A DNA stretch of 64,000 nt from CAIWHR01 sp963786625 (GCA_963786625.1 CAWAZS010000001.1:186001-250000); one strand, 5' to 3'. Numbered from the stretch's first letter, positions 53,903 through 64,000 are shown. The notes: a model not told the origin generated them from the letters alone. A program made the numbers and translations.

Positions 53903-54681
53903 GGCTTTGCGGCGAGGCGGAGGCCGAAGCGTACCTCGTGGTACGGTGAGGCCGAGTACGAAGCATGGCGGCTTTCGCCGCGACTATCAAGCGAATTCGA
54001 CTGCGGGTCCGAAGCGTCGCCGGAATCGGCGAGGACGCCACGGACGGCCGGAGGGCCTTCTTCGACGGCCGAGACGACCCGGGGAGGCGGGGCGGCGGCG
54101 GCTTCGCTGACGAGGGTGGGGATGAGCTCCGGAAGGACGCCGACCATCCTGCGCGCGCCATTGAACCGCTTTTGCCAGAAGCTCGAGTCGAGTGTCGCCA
54201 CTTCGACCTCGCGCCCGCGGCGCGGCGCGTGGACGAAGCGGTTGTCGCCGAGATAGATGCCGACGTGCGAGAAGGCGAAGCGGCGGGTGTTGAAGAACAC
54301 GAGGTCGCCCGGCTGCAGGTCGCGCGCCGCCACCTTCTCGCCGATCTGGCTCATGTCTCTCGCCGTCCGCGGCAGGGTCACGCCGGTCACCTGCTGGAAC
54401 ACATAGCGGACGAGCCCGCTGCAATCGAGTCCGGTCTCGGGCGTGTTGCCGCCCCACTTGTAGCGGATGCCGATCAGGTCGAGCGCGGCAGCGGTGAGGT
54501 CCTGCGCGGTGTCGAGGGCGCTTGCCGCCGCGTCCTTCACCGACGCGGTCGCGGTCGCGGCGAACGAGCGCGCGCCGACATTCTGAGCGAGGACGGGCGA
54601 TGCGAAAACGGTGAGGCCGCCGGCAAGAAGGGCAAGGGCGAGCCGGCGGCAAAGCGGGTTGGAGGCGCGCACGGGCGGCAT
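53671..54681 (-). CDS. NlpC/P60 family cell-wall hydrolase, long C-terminal tail
   Basis: Secreted C40 peptidase. Signal peptide LALALLAGGLTVFASPVLAQN; NlpC/P60 domain with catalytic Cys in TGLDCSGLVRYVF, His in FSHVGIYLGDNRFVHA and GDLVFFNT. It cleaves peptide cross-links in peptidoglycan. After the domain, from about 54100, the frame runs through a low-complexity tail and for 232 bp antisense to the ankyrin gene; this tail is not family-like, so the true stop may be missed because of an indel. The start at 54681 gives a compact signal peptide. Confidence 0.8.
   Translation of the reverse strand: MPPVRASNPLCRRLALALLAGGLTVFASPVLAQNVGARSFAATATASVKDAAASALDTAQDLTAAALDLIGIRYKWGGNTPETGLDCSGLVRYVFQQVTGVTLPRTARDMSQIGEKVAARDLQPGDLVFFNTRRFAFSHVGIYLGDNRFVHAPRRGREVEVATLDSSFWQKRFNGARRMVGVLPELIPTLVSEAAAAPPPRVVSAVEEGPPAVRGVLADSGDASDPQSNSLDSRGESRHASYSASPYHEVRFGLRLAAKPYLRCAPARRNCSARRRSLPRFAQSRALAPFSLRWLTLAPRAMSKSVVDTRPSRTAIISAVVPLGDVALMSAPSASR
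53930..53945. repeat. hairpin at the ankyrin/NlpC convergence
   Basis: CGTACC-TCGT-GGTACG is a perfect 6-bp hairpin, 28 bp after the ankyrin stop, flanked by near-repeats GAGGCCGAAGC and GAGGCCGAGTACGAAGC. No T-tract follows, so it is not a clear terminator; it may be a small repeat. Confidence 0.35.
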
Positions 54682-54803
54682 TGTCCTCGATTCGGCGACG
54701 CCCGGCAACCCACCGTATGGGGCCGGTACATAGGCACTGGTGGAAATGGTGGAGGAATCGTACCCGGCACGGCAGGCGCGGGACCCGGCCGCCGCGGACG
54801 GAT

Positions 54804-55085
54804 TCAGCGGCGCTTCAGGGCTATTGCGCGCGCCCGCCGCGCCCGCGCGGCCTTCGGGTCGACGAGCAGCGGCCGGGTGAGCTCGACGCGGTCGCCGTCG
54901 GCGAGCGGCGCGTCTCCCCGGGCCCGGCGGCCGAAGATCGCGAACCCAAGCTCCCCGGGATCGAGTCCATGCTGGGCTAGCAGTCCGGACCGCTCGACGG
55001 CGTCGGCAACGGTTGCGCCCGGCGGGAGCTCGACGGGGACGACATCCTGGACCCGCGCGGTCGCCCAGACGACGGTGACGTTCAC
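54804..55085 (-). CDS. rnfH: RnfH family ubiquitin-fold protein
   Basis: 93 residues; VTVVWATARVQDVVPVELPPGATVADAV and ELGFAIFGRRARGDAPLADGDRVELTRPL match UPF0125/RnfH. It has a beta-grasp fold; function not settled. The GTG start overlaps the ratA stop (GTGA), the usual pairing. Confidence 0.92.
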   Translation of the reverse strand: MNVTVVWATARVQDVVPVELPPGATVADAVERSGLLAQHGLDPGELGFAIFGRRARGDAPLADGDRVELTRPLLVDPKAARARRARAIALKRR

Positions 55086-55522
55086 GGGCGCGTCACGTAG
55101 ATCGCTTCGGCGCGGCGGACGAACGCATCGACGAACGTGTTCGCGATGTGGCTGAACACCGGGCCGACGACCCGCTCGAGGACGTGGGTCGTGAACTCGT
55201 AGGCGAGCTCGAACTCCACCTTGCAGGCATCGGGCGCGAGCGCGCGAAAGCGCCACTCGCCGTGCAGGTGCCGGAAAGGCCCGTCCCGCAGCGTGACGAC
55301 GATCGATTCGCCGGCGCGATTGACGTTGTCGGTCGTGAAATGCGCGCGGACACCGTGGTAGTCGATGTCGATCCGGGCCGTCTTCCCGACTTCCGTCGTC
55401 GCGATTGCCCGGGCGCCGCCGCACCAGGGCAGGAACTGCGGATAGTGCTCGATCCGGTCGACGAGCTCGAACATCTCGCTCGCGGAGAACGGCACCAGCA
55501 CCGACTTCCTCACGCTCCGCAT
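55082..55522 (-). CDS. ratA: RatA family START-domain protein
   Basis: 146 residues; MRSVRKSVLVPFSASEMFELVDRIEHYPQFLPWCGG is the RatA/COQ10 start, seen as shorter motifs SASEMFELVD and YPQFLPWC, with HANTF-like SHIANTFVDAFVRRAE at the end. It has been described as a ribosome-association toxin and as a coenzyme Q-binding protein. Divergent from smpB as in many proteobacteria. Confidence 0.92.
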   Translation of the reverse strand: MRSVRKSVLVPFSASEMFELVDRIEHYPQFLPWCGGARAIATTEVGKTARIDIDYHGVRAHFTTDNVNRAGESIVVTLRDGPFRHLHGEWRFRALAPDACKVEFELAYEFTTHVLERVVGPVFSHIANTFVDAFVRRAEAIYVTRP

Positions 55523-55585
55523 GACCTCGTTGCTAGAATGAACGACGCCGCAGTGGGCGAAGCGGTTCGTGGCCTGGACGGAAAC

Positions 55586-56059
55586 ATGAGCATCGTCGAG
55601 AATAAAAAAGCGTACCACGACTATTTCATCGAGGAGAAATTCGAGGCCGGCCTTGCGCTCGAAGGCTGGGAGGTGAAGGCGGTGCGCGCGGGCCGCGCCC
55701 AGATCAAGGAAGCGTACGTCATCGTGAAGGATGGCGAGATCATGCTCATCGGCGCGCACATCACACCGCTGGTCTCTGCGTCGACGCACGTCGTTGCCGA
55801 CCCGACGCGCACGCGCCGGCTGCTGCTCCATCGGAAGGAGATCAATCGCCTCGTCGGCCAGGTCGAGCGCGCCGGATACACGCTGGTGCCGCTCAACCTG
55901 CATTTCAGCAAGGGGCGGATCAAGCTCGACATGGGGCTCGCCAAGGGGAAGAAGCAGTACGACAAGCGCGCGACCATCAAGGAACGGGAGTGGAATCGCG
56001 AGCAGCAGCGGCTGCTGCGCAACCGGACCGGTAGCTCGCGGAGCGCGCGCAAGACGTGA
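55586..56059 (+). CDS. smpB: SsrA-binding protein SmpB
   Basis: 157 residues; NKKAYHDYFIEEKFEAGLAL, GWEVKAVRAGRAQIKEAYV, RTRRLLLHRKEI and the basic C-terminus KGKKQYDKRATIKEREW are conserved. It delivers tmRNA to stalled ribosomes. An in-frame ATG upstream at about 55538 is less likely. Confidence 0.97.
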   Translation: MSIVENKKAYHDYFIEEKFEAGLALEGWEVKAVRAGRAQIKEAYVIVKDGEIMLIGAHITPLVSASTHVVADPTRTRRLLLHRKEINRLVGQVERAGYTLVPLNLHFSKGRIKLDMGLAKGKKQYDKRATIKEREWNREQQRLLRNRTGSSRSARKT

Positions 56060-56167
56060 ACGCGCCCGCGCACCGGCCGCGCGCAGGAGCCGCGGGCCCG
56101 CGATCGCACGACACGCCAGGTGCCGGATCGACATTTCCGTGATTCGCGGCGCGCCGAGGAGGGCAGG

Positions 56168-57855
56168 ATGACCGATCGCAGCATCGCCGGCGGCGACTCC
56201 CTCGCCGCCGGCCATCCGTTCGTGCGGGGGCTCGGCACCAACGCTGCGAATTTCGTGCCGTTGTCTCCGCTCTCCTTCCTGGAGCGCAGCGCGTACGTTT
56301 GGCCGGACAAGCTGGCGGTCCGGCACGGGCGGCTCCGCTATACCTACCGGGAGTTCGACGCACGCTGCCGGCGGCTCGCCTCCGCGCTCGCCCGGCGCGG
56401 CATCGCGCGCGGCGATACGGTGGCGGTGATGGCGCCCAATGTCCCGGCGATGCTCGAGGCGCACTACGCCGTTCCGGCGCTCGGCGCCGTCCTGAATGCG
56501 CTCAACTACCGGCTGGACGCGAGAACCGTCGCGTTCTGCCTGGAGCATGGCGAAGCGAAGGTCCTGCTCACCGACCCGGAATTCGCGCCGACGGTCCGCG
56601 CCGCGCTCCGCGAAGTGCAAACGCGATCTGCTGGTCGTCGACATCGACGACCCCGAGGCACCCTCCGGCGAGCGGCTGGGATCGCTCGGCTACGAGAGCC
56701 TGCTGGCGGACGGCGATCCGGCGTATGCGTGGCCCGGACCGCAGGGGGAATGGGATCCCCTGTCGCTGCTCTACACGTCGGGCACCACCGGCAATCCCAA
56801 GGGAGTGGTCTACCATCATCGCGGCGCGTACCTCAATGCCCTCGGCAACGCGCTGGCGTTCGGGCTCACCGCGCAGAGCGTCTACCTGTGGACGCTGCCG
56901 ATGTTCCACTGCAACGGGTGGACCTTCACGTGGGCGGTCACGGCGGCGGGCGCGACGCACGTATGCCTGCGCCGCGTCGATCCGGCGCCGATCTTCAGGG
57001 CGATCGCCGACTGCGGCGTCACGCACCTGTGCGGCGCACCGGTCGTTCTCAACATGCTGGTGCACGCGCCGGACGACGCGAAGCTGCGGTTCGACCACCG
57101 CGTGGATGTCGCGACGGGCGGCGCGGCGCCGCCATCGGCGGTCATCGAGGCGATGGAAGGCATGGGCTTCAGCGTCACGCACCTGTACGGGCTGACCGAG
57201 ACCTACGGTCCGGCGACGCTCTGCGTTGCGCAGGACGACTGGCCCGGGCTCCCGCTCGCCGACCGGGCGCGGCGCATGGCGCGGCAGGGCGTTCCCATGC
57301 CGACGCTGGCGGGGCTCGCCGTCGCCGACCCCGCAACGGGCGCCCCGGTGCCGCGCGACGGCAAGACGATCGGCGAGGTGCTGTTGCGCGGCAATACGGT
57401 CATGAGCGGCTACCTGAAGAACGAGCGGGCGACCGCCGCCGCGTTTGCCGGGGGCTGGCTGCACACCGGAGATCTCGCGGTCTGGCACCCCGACAACGCA
57501 ATCGAGATCAAGGACCGCTCGAAGGACATCATCATCACCGGCGGCGAGAACGTGAGCTCGCTCGAGGTCGAGGAATGCCTGTACCGCCATCCGCGGGTCA
57601 TGGAGGCTGCGGTGGTGGCGCAGCCCGACGACAAGTGGGGCGAGAGCGCCGTGCGCGTTCGTGACGCTGAAGCCGGACGCCGGCGCGGTGGCCGAGGCCG
57701 AGATCATCGCCTGGTGCCGCGAGCATCTCGCCCATTTCAAGGCGCCGAAGCGCGTGGTGTTCGGCCCGCTGCCGAAGACCTCGACGGGCAAGATCCAGAA
57801 GTTCGTGCTGAGGGATCGCGCAAAGGGCGTATCGGGCCCATCGGGGGGCGAGTGA
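56168..57855 (+). CDS. AMP-forming acyl-CoA synthetase (two frameshifts)
   Basis: About 561 residues after repair. Motifs: LLYTSGTTGNPKGVVYHHRG (P-loop, about residue 190), HLYGLTETYGP, GWLHTGDLAVW, DIIITGGENVSS and the C-terminal catalytic Lys in PKTSTGKIQKF. It resembles medium-chain or AlkK-type fatty acyl-CoA ligases. Frameshifts lie near 56622 (before KRDLLVVDID) and near 57657 (before FVTLKPDAG); each is repaired by dropping one base. The substrate is not known. Confidence 0.86.
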
Positions 57856-57880
57856 CGCGCCCGCGTGCCCCGGGGTGCCG

Positions 57881-59261
57881 TCAGCCCGGTGGCGCGCCGC
57901 GGTCGGCGATCAGCGCGCGCGCCGCCGTCACGCCGCTGCGGCACGCGGCTTCGAGGGTCGCGGGAAACTCGGCATCGGTGTAGTCGCCAGCGAGGTAGAG
58001 GCCGGGCGCGACGCGACCCGCGGCCGGGCGCGACAGCGCCGGGGTGCAGGCATAGGTGGCGCGCCGCTCGGCGATGACCCGCGACCAGGCGACCGGGGGC
58101 AGGCCCGGCTCCAGCCGGCGCAGCTGGGCCTCGACCTGCGCGGCGAGCGTGGCATGATCGAGTGCATCGTGGGGCCCGCCCGCGCTGATGACCACCGCGG
58201 CGAGGCTTTTCGTCCCGCTCGCGGTGGCCCCCGCGAGCGCGGCCGTGCGGTCGAACAGCCACTGACCGGGCGCGTCGTCGAGGCGAAGCAGCGGCACCGA
58301 GAACGGCACGGGGCCGGCGAAACCGACGTAGATGGTCGTGATCGACTCGTAGCGAAACGCATCGACCTGGGCGAGTGGCGCGCGCCAGACGTCGTCGCGG
58401 GCCGCCTCGACGCCGATCGCCGCCGCGAGCTGATGCGGTCCCACCGCGACGATGGCGGCGGAGTACGCTTCGGTGGCCGGACCGATGCCCAGCACCACGC
58501 CGGAGGCCCCGCGCGCGACCGAGCGCACGGCGACGCCTGGCCGCAGGCCGCCGCCGCGGTTCGCGACGAAACGTCCCGCAGCCTCGGGGAAGCACGCCGA
58601 GAGATCGACGGCAGGGACGAGGAAATCGCTGTGCCGCGCCGGGCCGGTGAACGCGGCGCGAAGGACGTTTGCGAACATCCGCGCCGAGGCGCGCTCGGGA
58701 GGCGTGTTGAGCGCCGCCAGGCACAGCGGTTCCCAGATCGCCGCGAACGCGCGCGACGGCATCTTTGCAAAGCATTGCGTCACGGACTGTCCCTCCGGAG
58801 CGCGAAAGCCCGCGCGCGCCAGGCGGCGGAAATCCGCGACCACGGCGAGGCGCTCGGTCCAGCCGAGACCCTGCGCCGACAGCAATCCGCCGAGGAGATT
58901 GAGCGGGGCCGGAGCGTTCCATGCGGCAAATCCGGACCGCCGGCGAGGTCGCCGCGCCGAAGGGGCGCAGCGTCAGCGGAAGTCGATGGAAAAGGGCCGC
59001 GGCGCGGTCCGCGCCGTGCACGCGCGTGAGGATCGCGAGTGCCTCCCCGTACGCGCCGACGAGCAGGTGCTGGCCGTTGTCGAGCGCGATGCCCCCGTGC
59101 GCCACCCGCCGCGCGCGACCCCCGAGCGTCTTCGCCTGCTCGAACAGCGTGACAGGGATGCCGGCGTCGGCCAGCGTCACCGCGGCCGCGCAGCCCGCCC
59201 ATCCGCCGCCGACGACCGCGACCGGGGCGGACGGGTTGCGGGTCGGCGCGGCGTCATGCAC
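57881..59261 (-). CDS. hpnE: hydroxysqualene dehydroxylase HpnE (one frameshift)
   Basis: FAD-dependent amine-oxidase-type protein, about 460 residues. The N-terminal FAD site is VAVVGGGWAGCAAAVTLAD, with FEQAKTLGGRAR; the C-terminal FAD segment is GLYLAGDYTDAEFPATLE. It reduces hydroxysqualene to squalene. One extra base near 58925 breaks the frame; removing it gives AVRFAAWNAPAPLNLLGGL. GTG start at 59261 overlaps hpnD. Confidence 0.88.
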
Positions 59262-60087
59262 GGCGCGCGGTCTTCCACGCGATCCAGAGCTTGCGCAGCG
59301 GCGTCAGCGCGATCCGCCGATCGAGCACGCGGCAGCCGTCGCGCTCGATCTCGTCGAGCAGCGCGCTGTAGATGGCGGCCATGATGAGGCCCGGTCGCTG
59401 TGCGCGCCGGTCCTCGGCCGGAAGCGCGCCGAGCGCGCGCGCGTACCAGCGGCGCGCGCGCGCGACCTGCTCGGTCATCAGCGCGACGAGCCCGTCGCCT
59501 GCCTCGCGCCGGAGCAACGCCGCCGCGGTGACGCCATGGCGCGCGAGCTCGTCCTGCGGAAGGTAGATGCGCCCGCGGCGCGCGTCCTCGCCGACGTCGC
59601 GAATGATGTTCGTGAGCTGGAATGCGATGCCGAGGTCGCGCGCGTAGCGCCGGGTCGCCGGATCCGAGTAGCCGAAGATCTCCGCCGACATGAGTCCCAC
59701 CACGCCGGCGACGCAGTGGCAATAGCGCTCGAGCTCGGCGAAATCGAGGTAGCGGTTGCGCTCGAGGTCCATCGCCATCCCGTCGATCACGGTCTGGAAG
59801 TGCTCCTCCGGCAGGCGATAAGCCGACACGACCGGCTGCAGGGCGCGCGCGACGGGATGCTGCGGGGCGCCGGTGAACGTCGCGCCGATCTCCTGGCGCC
59901 ACCATGCGAGCTTCGCGCGCGCGAGCTGCGGGTCGGAGACCTCGTCGACGACGTCGTCGACCTCGCGGCAGAACGCGTAGAGCGCGGTGATCGCGCGGCG
60001 CCGCTCCGGCGGCAGGAAGAGAAAGCTGTAATAGAAGCTCGTGCCGCTGCGTGCGGTCTTCTGCTGGCAGTATTCGTCCGGCGTCAT
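59254..60087 (-). CDS. hpnD: presqualene diphosphate synthase HpnD
   Basis: 277 residues; squalene/phytoene synthase fold with aspartate-rich motifs REVDDVVDE and QLTNIIRDVGEDA. It condenses two farnesyl diphosphates to presqualene diphosphate. It lies between hpnC and hpnE with 4-8 base overlaps. Confidence 0.92.
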   Translation of the reverse strand: MTPDEYCQQKTARSGTSFYYSFLFLPPERRRAITALYAFCREVDDVVDEVSDPQLARAKLAWWRQEIGATFTGAPQHPVARALQPVVSAYRLPEEHFQTVIDGMAMDLERNRYLDFAELERYCHCVAGVVGLMSAEIFGYSDPATRRYARDLGIAFQLTNIIRDVGEDARRGRIYLPQDELARHGVTAAALLRREAGDGLVALMTEQVARARRWYARALGALPAEDRRAQRPGLIMAAIYSALLDEIERDGCRVLDRRIALTPLRKLWIAWKTARRA

Positions 60088-60933
60088 GCCGCGGGCTCGG
60101 GCTGCGCGAGACGGTGGCGGCGCGGCGGAAACAGCGCGTTGCAGGCGACCGCAGCCCAGTCCGTGCGCGAGAGCCGCGGACGCTGGCGAAAGACGTCGCC
60201 GCCCGACGCATCGATCCGGTCGAGGATCCGGTGGCCGCCCGCCAGCACGCCCGACAGCTCGAGCCCGAGCCGCCACGGCAGCGCGCGCGTCAACGGACGG
60301 CCGGATTCGAGCAGCCGGCGCGCGCGCGCCGATTCGAAGGCGATGAGCGCGCGCCAGGCGCTGTCGCAGCGCGACTGCGCCACGTGCGTCTCGGTCACGC
60401 CGAAGCGCGCCAGATCCTCCTGCGGGAGATAGAGGCGCCCCCGGTGCCAATCCGGCGGCGACGTCCTGCCAGAAGTTGATCAGCTGCAGCGCGGTGCAGA
60501 TCGCGTCGCTCGCGGCCAGATTGGCGGGCGACTCCGCACCATAGAGGCGGAGCAGGAGCCTGCCGATCGGATTGGCCGAGCGCCGGCAGTAATCGGCCAG
60601 GAGGTCCCAGGACGGGTAGCGCGTGGTCGAGACGTCCTGCCGGAATGCCGAAAGCAGATCGTGGAAGAGCGCGAGCGGCAGGTCGTGCCGGGCGATCGCG
60701 TCGGCGAGTGCCGGGAACGGGGGCTCGTCGGGCGGCGCACCCGCGGCAATGGCGTCCAGTGCCTGCCCATACCGATCGAGCGCGGCCAGCCGGCTCGCCG
60801 CCGGCAGGTCGCCCTCGTCGGCGAGGTCGTCGGCCGCGCGGGCAAAACGATAGATCGCGACGATCGCCGGCCGCAGGGCGCGGGGGACGAGCAGCGTGGC
60901 GACGGGAAAGTTTTCGTAATGGGCGACGGACAC
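60084..60933 (-). CDS. hpnC: hydroxysqualene synthase HpnC (one frameshift)
   Basis: About 282 residues after repair; MSVAHYENFPVATLLVP start, first Asp motif RAADDLADEG and second region LQLINFWQDVAA. It converts presqualene diphosphate to hydroxysqualene. One extra G near 60453 breaks the frame; removing it gives AADWHRGRLYLPQEDLARFGV. GTG start at 60933. The three genes make squalene for hopanoids; no hopene cyclase is in the window. Confidence 0.9.
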
Positions 60934-61029
60934 GCGGGATCGGGCACAATGGGCCGAAAACAATGCATTTCCGCGGAGAAAGCAGCGCCGCCGCGGGGCG
61001 TCGTGGTGGCGAGCAAACCCCCGTTCGGC

Positions 61030-61035
61030 TATACT
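61030..61035 (+). promoter_or_regulatory. -10 element of the tRNA-Leu/tig promoter
   Basis: TATACT at 61030-61035, about 23 bp before the tRNA-Leu 5' end. A -35 is not clear. It is the only good -10 in the gap between hpnC and tRNA-Leu. Confidence 0.45.
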
Positions 61036-61052
61036 CGCCCGTTTGGCGAAAG

Positions 61053-61142
<90 letters not shown>

Positions 61143-61172
61143 TCGATTCACATTAGCAAGGATTCGACGCGC

Positions 61173-62509
61173 ATGCAAACCAGTCTGGAAACCCTCGGTC
61201 AGCTCGAGCGCCGGCTCACGATGTCGGTGCCGCTCGCGAAGATCGAGACCGAGGTCAGGCAGCGGCTCGCACGTCTGGCGAAGAACGCGAAGGTGCCTGG
61301 CTTCCGGCCCGGCAAGGTGCCGATGACGATGATCGCGAAGCAGTACGGTCCCGCAGGTGCGTTCCGAGGTCATCACCGATGCGCTGCGAGACCACGTTTG
61401 CCGATGCGGTCCGGGAGCAGAACCTGCGCATCGCCGGTTCGCCGCGGATCGAGCCGAAGAGCGATGCCTCGGCAACGGACCAGCTGGAGTTCTCCGCGGT
61501 GTTCGAGGTCTACCCGGAGGTGAAGCTCGGCGACCTTTCGAGCATCACCATCGAGCGCCCGGTGACGGTGGTGGGCGACGACGACGTCGGCAACACGATC
61601 GAGATGCTGCGCCGCCAGCGCGCGCGCTACGAGCACGTCGCCCGCCCGGTGGCGGCGAGCGACCGGGTCATCGTCGACTTCAGCGGCCGGATCGACGGCG
61701 TCGCGTTTCCGGGCGGCCAGGCGAGCGATTTCGCGATCGTCGTCGGCGAGGGACGGATGCTGCCCGAGTTCGACGCCGCGATCGCCGGGATGAGCGAGGG
61801 CGAAACCAAGACCTTCGGACTGACGTTCCCCGCCGACTACCACGGCCGTGAAGTCGCCGGCAAGCATGCCGAGTTCACCTTGACGGTAAAGAGCGTGTCC
61901 GCGGCGGTGCTGCCGGAGGTCGACGCCGATTTCGCCAAGGCGTTCGGCATTGCCAGCGGCAGCGTCGACGAGCTGCGCGCGGAGATCGCCGCCAATCTCC
62001 GGCTCGAGCTCAAGCGCAAGATCGAAGCGAAGATGAAGGAACAGGCGTTTGCCGCGCTGCGGCAGAGTGCGCAGCTGGCGCTGCCGAAATCGCTCGTCGA
62101 GGAGGAGACCCGGGCGCTGGCGCAGCGCATGGTCGCCGATCTGCGGCAGCAGGGGATGAAGCCGGAGGACATCAAGCTCACCCCGGAGATGTTCCGGGCG
62201 AGCGCGGAGGGTCGCGTTGCGCTCGGACTGGTCCTCGCGGAGGTCGTGCAGACGCATGGTCTCCAGGCGAAACCGGACCAGGTGAAGGCGCTGGTGCAGG
62301 AGGCCGCGCAGACGTACGAGCAACCCGAGGCCGTCGTGCGCTGGCACTACGAGAAGCCCGAGCGGCTCAGCGAGTTCGAGTCGTTGGCGGTCGAGCACAA
62401 CGTCGTGGAGTGGGTGCTCGGCCGGGCCAAGGTCGCCGACAAGCCCACCGCGTTTGCCGACGTGATGGGGACGACGGGCAAGAAGGAAGCGGGCGCCGGC
62501 AGCGCCTAG
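61173..62509 (+). CDS. tig: trigger factor (one frameshift)
   Basis: Ribosome-associated chaperone and peptidyl-prolyl isomerase, about 445 residues after repair. The ribosome-binding signature is in AKNAKVPGFRPGKVPMTMI (GFRxGK), then the FKBP domain (DRVIVDFSGRIDGVAFPGG) and the C-terminal substrate cradle. One extra C near 61350 (CCC for CC) shifts the frame; removing it gives YGPQVRSEVITDALRD. A broken copy of this gene in a tig-clpP-clpX setting is far more likely a sequence error than loss. Confidence 0.94.
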
Positions 62510-62660
62510 CCGCGCGGGCGCTGCCCGTCGCGCGGGCGCGAAGTACCGGACAGCAGGTAGCGGACACCGCTCCAGCCGGCGCCCGGCCACGTCGGCATTT
62601 CATCCGCCGGCAGCCGCCGGCCATCGCCGGCATGACATTGCGGCAGCGATTGCCTCTACA

Positions 62661-63305
62661 ATGGCCCGGATGCAAACAACCGTCGAGGAAGTGATGGGCC
62701 AACCGAGGGGTCTGGGGCTGATCCCCATGGTGATCGAGCAGAGCGGACGCGGCGAGCGCGCGTACGACATCTACTCGCGTCTGCTGAAAGAGCGTGTCGT
62801 GTTTCTGGTCGGACCGGTCGATGACGCGACGGCCAACCTGGTCGTCGCGCAGATGCTGTTCCTCGAATCGGAGAATCCGGACAAGGACATCAACTTCTAC
62901 ATCAATTCGCCGGGCGGGTCGATCGCCGCCGGCATGGCGATCTACGACACGATGCAGTTCATCAAGCCGGACATCTCCACGCTCTGCGTGGGCATGGCGG
63001 CGTCGATGGGCGCGTTCCTGCTGGCGGCGGGCGCGAAGGGCAAGCGGTTCGCGCTGCCGAATTCGACGGTGATGATCCACCAGCCGCTCGGCGGCTTCCA
63101 GGGCCAGGCGTCCGATATCGAGATCCACGCCAAGTACATCCTTTCGCTGCGCGAGCGGCTCAATCGGCTCATGGCGCTGCATACCGGAAAGTCGGTCGAG
63201 GAGATCGCGCGGGAGACCGACCGTGACAATTTCCTCACCGCCGAAGAGGCCCTTGCCTTCGGAATGATCGACCAGGTCTTGCAGAAGCGGGTCCTTGCCG
63301 GGTAA
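62661..63305 (+). CDS. clpP: ATP-dependent Clp protease proteolytic subunit
   Basis: 214 residues; catalytic Ser in VGMAASMGAFLL, His in VMIHQPLGGFQG and Asp in the ETDRDNF region. NSPGGSIAAGMAIYD is the ClpP fold hallmark. ATG 62661 or 62670 may be the start. It works with ClpX encoded next. Confidence 0.97.
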   Translation: MARMQTTVEEVMGQPRGLGLIPMVIEQSGRGERAYDIYSRLLKERVVFLVGPVDDATANLVVAQMLFLESENPDKDINFYINSPGGSIAAGMAIYDTMQFIKPDISTLCVGMAASMGAFLLAAGAKGKRFALPNSTVMIHQPLGGFQGQASDIEIHAKYILSLRERLNRLMALHTGKSVEEIARETDRDNFLTAEEALAFGMIDQVLQKRVLAG

Positions 63306-63373
63306 AGTTCCTAAAGTCATTCCGCCCGACTCGCTCCCAGACGGCTGAATCCTAAAGCTGATTTGCCCAACCG

Positions 63374-64000
63374 ATGGCCGATAAGTCCTCCGGCGACAAG
63401 CTTCTCTATTGCTCGTTCTGCGGCAAGAGTCAGCACGAGGTTCGCAAGCTGATCGCCGGCCCGTCGGTTTTCATCTGCGACGAGTGCATCGAGCTCTGCA
63501 ACGACATCATCCGCGAGGAAGGATCGACGGCGGAGGCCGCGCGCACCGACAAGAACAAGCTTCCCACGCCGCACGAGATCCGCCATATCCTCGACCAGTA
63601 CGTGATCGGCCAGGACCTCGCCAAGAAGATCCTCTCGGTCGCCGTCTACAACCACTACAAGCGGCTGGAGACCGGCGGCAAGGACGACGAGGTCGAGCTC
63701 GCCAAGAGCAACATCCTGCTGATCGGCCCGACCGGGTCGGGCAAGACGCTCCTCGCGCAGACGCTGGCGCGGCTGCTCGACGTCCCGTTCGTGATCGCCG
63801 ACGCGACGACGCTGACCGAGGCGGGTTACGTCGGGGAGGACGTCGAGAACATCATCCAGAAGCTGCTGCAGAAGTGCGACTACGACATCGAGAAGGCGCA
63901 GCGGGGCATCGTCTACATCGACGAGATCGACAAGATCTCGAGGAAGAGCGATAACCCGTCGATCACGCGCGACGTCTCGGGCGAGGGCGTGCAGCAGGCG
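63374..64000 (+). CDS. clpX: Clp protease ATP-binding subunit ClpX, N-terminal part (runs off window)
   Basis: First 209 residues. The zinc-binding domain YCSFCGKSQHEV...FICDECIELC (four Cys) is followed by the Walker A site GPTGSGKTLLAQTLA and Walker B IVYIDEIDKI. It unfolds substrates for ClpP. It starts 68 bp after clpP. The gene continues past 64000. Confidence 0.97.
   Translation, partial: MADKSSGDKLLYCSFCGKSQHEVRKLIAGPSVFICDECIELCNDIIREEGSTAEAARTDKNKLPTPHEIRHILDQYVIGQDLAKKILSVAVYNHYKRLETGGKDDEVELAKSNILLIGPTGSGKTLLAQTLARLLDVPFVIADATTLTEAGYVGEDVENIIQKLLQKCDYDIEKAQRGIVYIDEIDKISRKSDNPSITRDVSGEGVQQA

Noticed and set aside
56568..59261. A single 897-codon minus-strand frame
   Set aside because: Only its N-terminal part belongs to hpnE; after the frameshift it runs out of frame and antisense to the acyl-CoA synthetase.

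Overview
The window looks like a chromosomal segment of a high-GC betaproteobacterium. The evidence is the housekeeping order thrS-infC-rpmI-rplT-pheS-pheT-ihfA-merR-tRNA-Pro, the smpB/ratA/rnfH group, tig-clpP-clpX, a type II secretion tail, mltG-tmk-holB-pilZ-tatD, hpnCDE squalene genes, and a phenylglyoxylate dehydrogenase operon like that of Thauera/Aromatoleum-type aromatic degraders. I cannot name a genus. No rRNA genes, CRISPR arrays or complete insertion sequences were seen.

Layout. Positions 1-6800: a divergent pair, cobalt-type nitrile hydratase (minus) and the five-gene padEFGHI operon (plus), which makes benzoyl-CoA from phenylglyoxylate; an FNR-like box sits at class II spacing before padE. 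6890-10850: a MoxR/DUF58/VWA module with a trypsin-like protease. 10900-17700: assorted metabolic, transport and rRNA-modification genes. 17000-19860: TIM-barrel protein, sn-glycerol-1-phosphate dehydrogenase and DeoR regulator. 20000-24700: LysM/TPR lipoproteins, a polysaccharide deacetylase and a membrane Ser/Thr kinase, an envelope group. 24850-28270: an aldolase-family gene, cbpA/cbpM and panB. 28270-34770: a DSF quorum-sensing locus, rpfF and rpfC convergent in A/T-richer DNA, then a broken alpha/beta hydrolase and a high-GC rpfG. 34950-42840: the translation block with two tRNAs. 42980-49150: type II secretion genes gspG to gspN. 49216-53900: mltG, tmk, holB, pilZ, tatD and an ankyrin gene. 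53670-57860: NlpC/P60 protein, rnfH, ratA, smpB and an acyl-CoA synthetase. 57880-60930: hpnC-hpnD-hpnE. 61058-64000: tRNA-Leu, tig, clpP and the start of clpX.

Sequence quality. About eighteen genes, including essential ones such as tig and mltG, are each interrupted by one or two frameshifts. Every one I worked through is repaired by removing one base, so it is a single-base insertion. This points to insertion-type errors in the assembly rather than gene death, and I annotate these genes as whole CDSs. The alpha/beta hydrolase at 32757-33578 is different: it stays in one frame with two in-frame TAA codons and lacks its 5' end, so I call it a pseudogene.

The most interesting points are the nitrile hydratase/phenylglyoxylate pairing with a well-spaced FNR-type promoter; the compositionally mosaic DSF system; a thrS leader hairpin whose loop carries CGU, a threonine anticodon; the glycerol-1-phosphate module; and two families of small two-hairpin repeats, one copy of which is flanked by a 9-bp direct repeat at the padF/padG junction.
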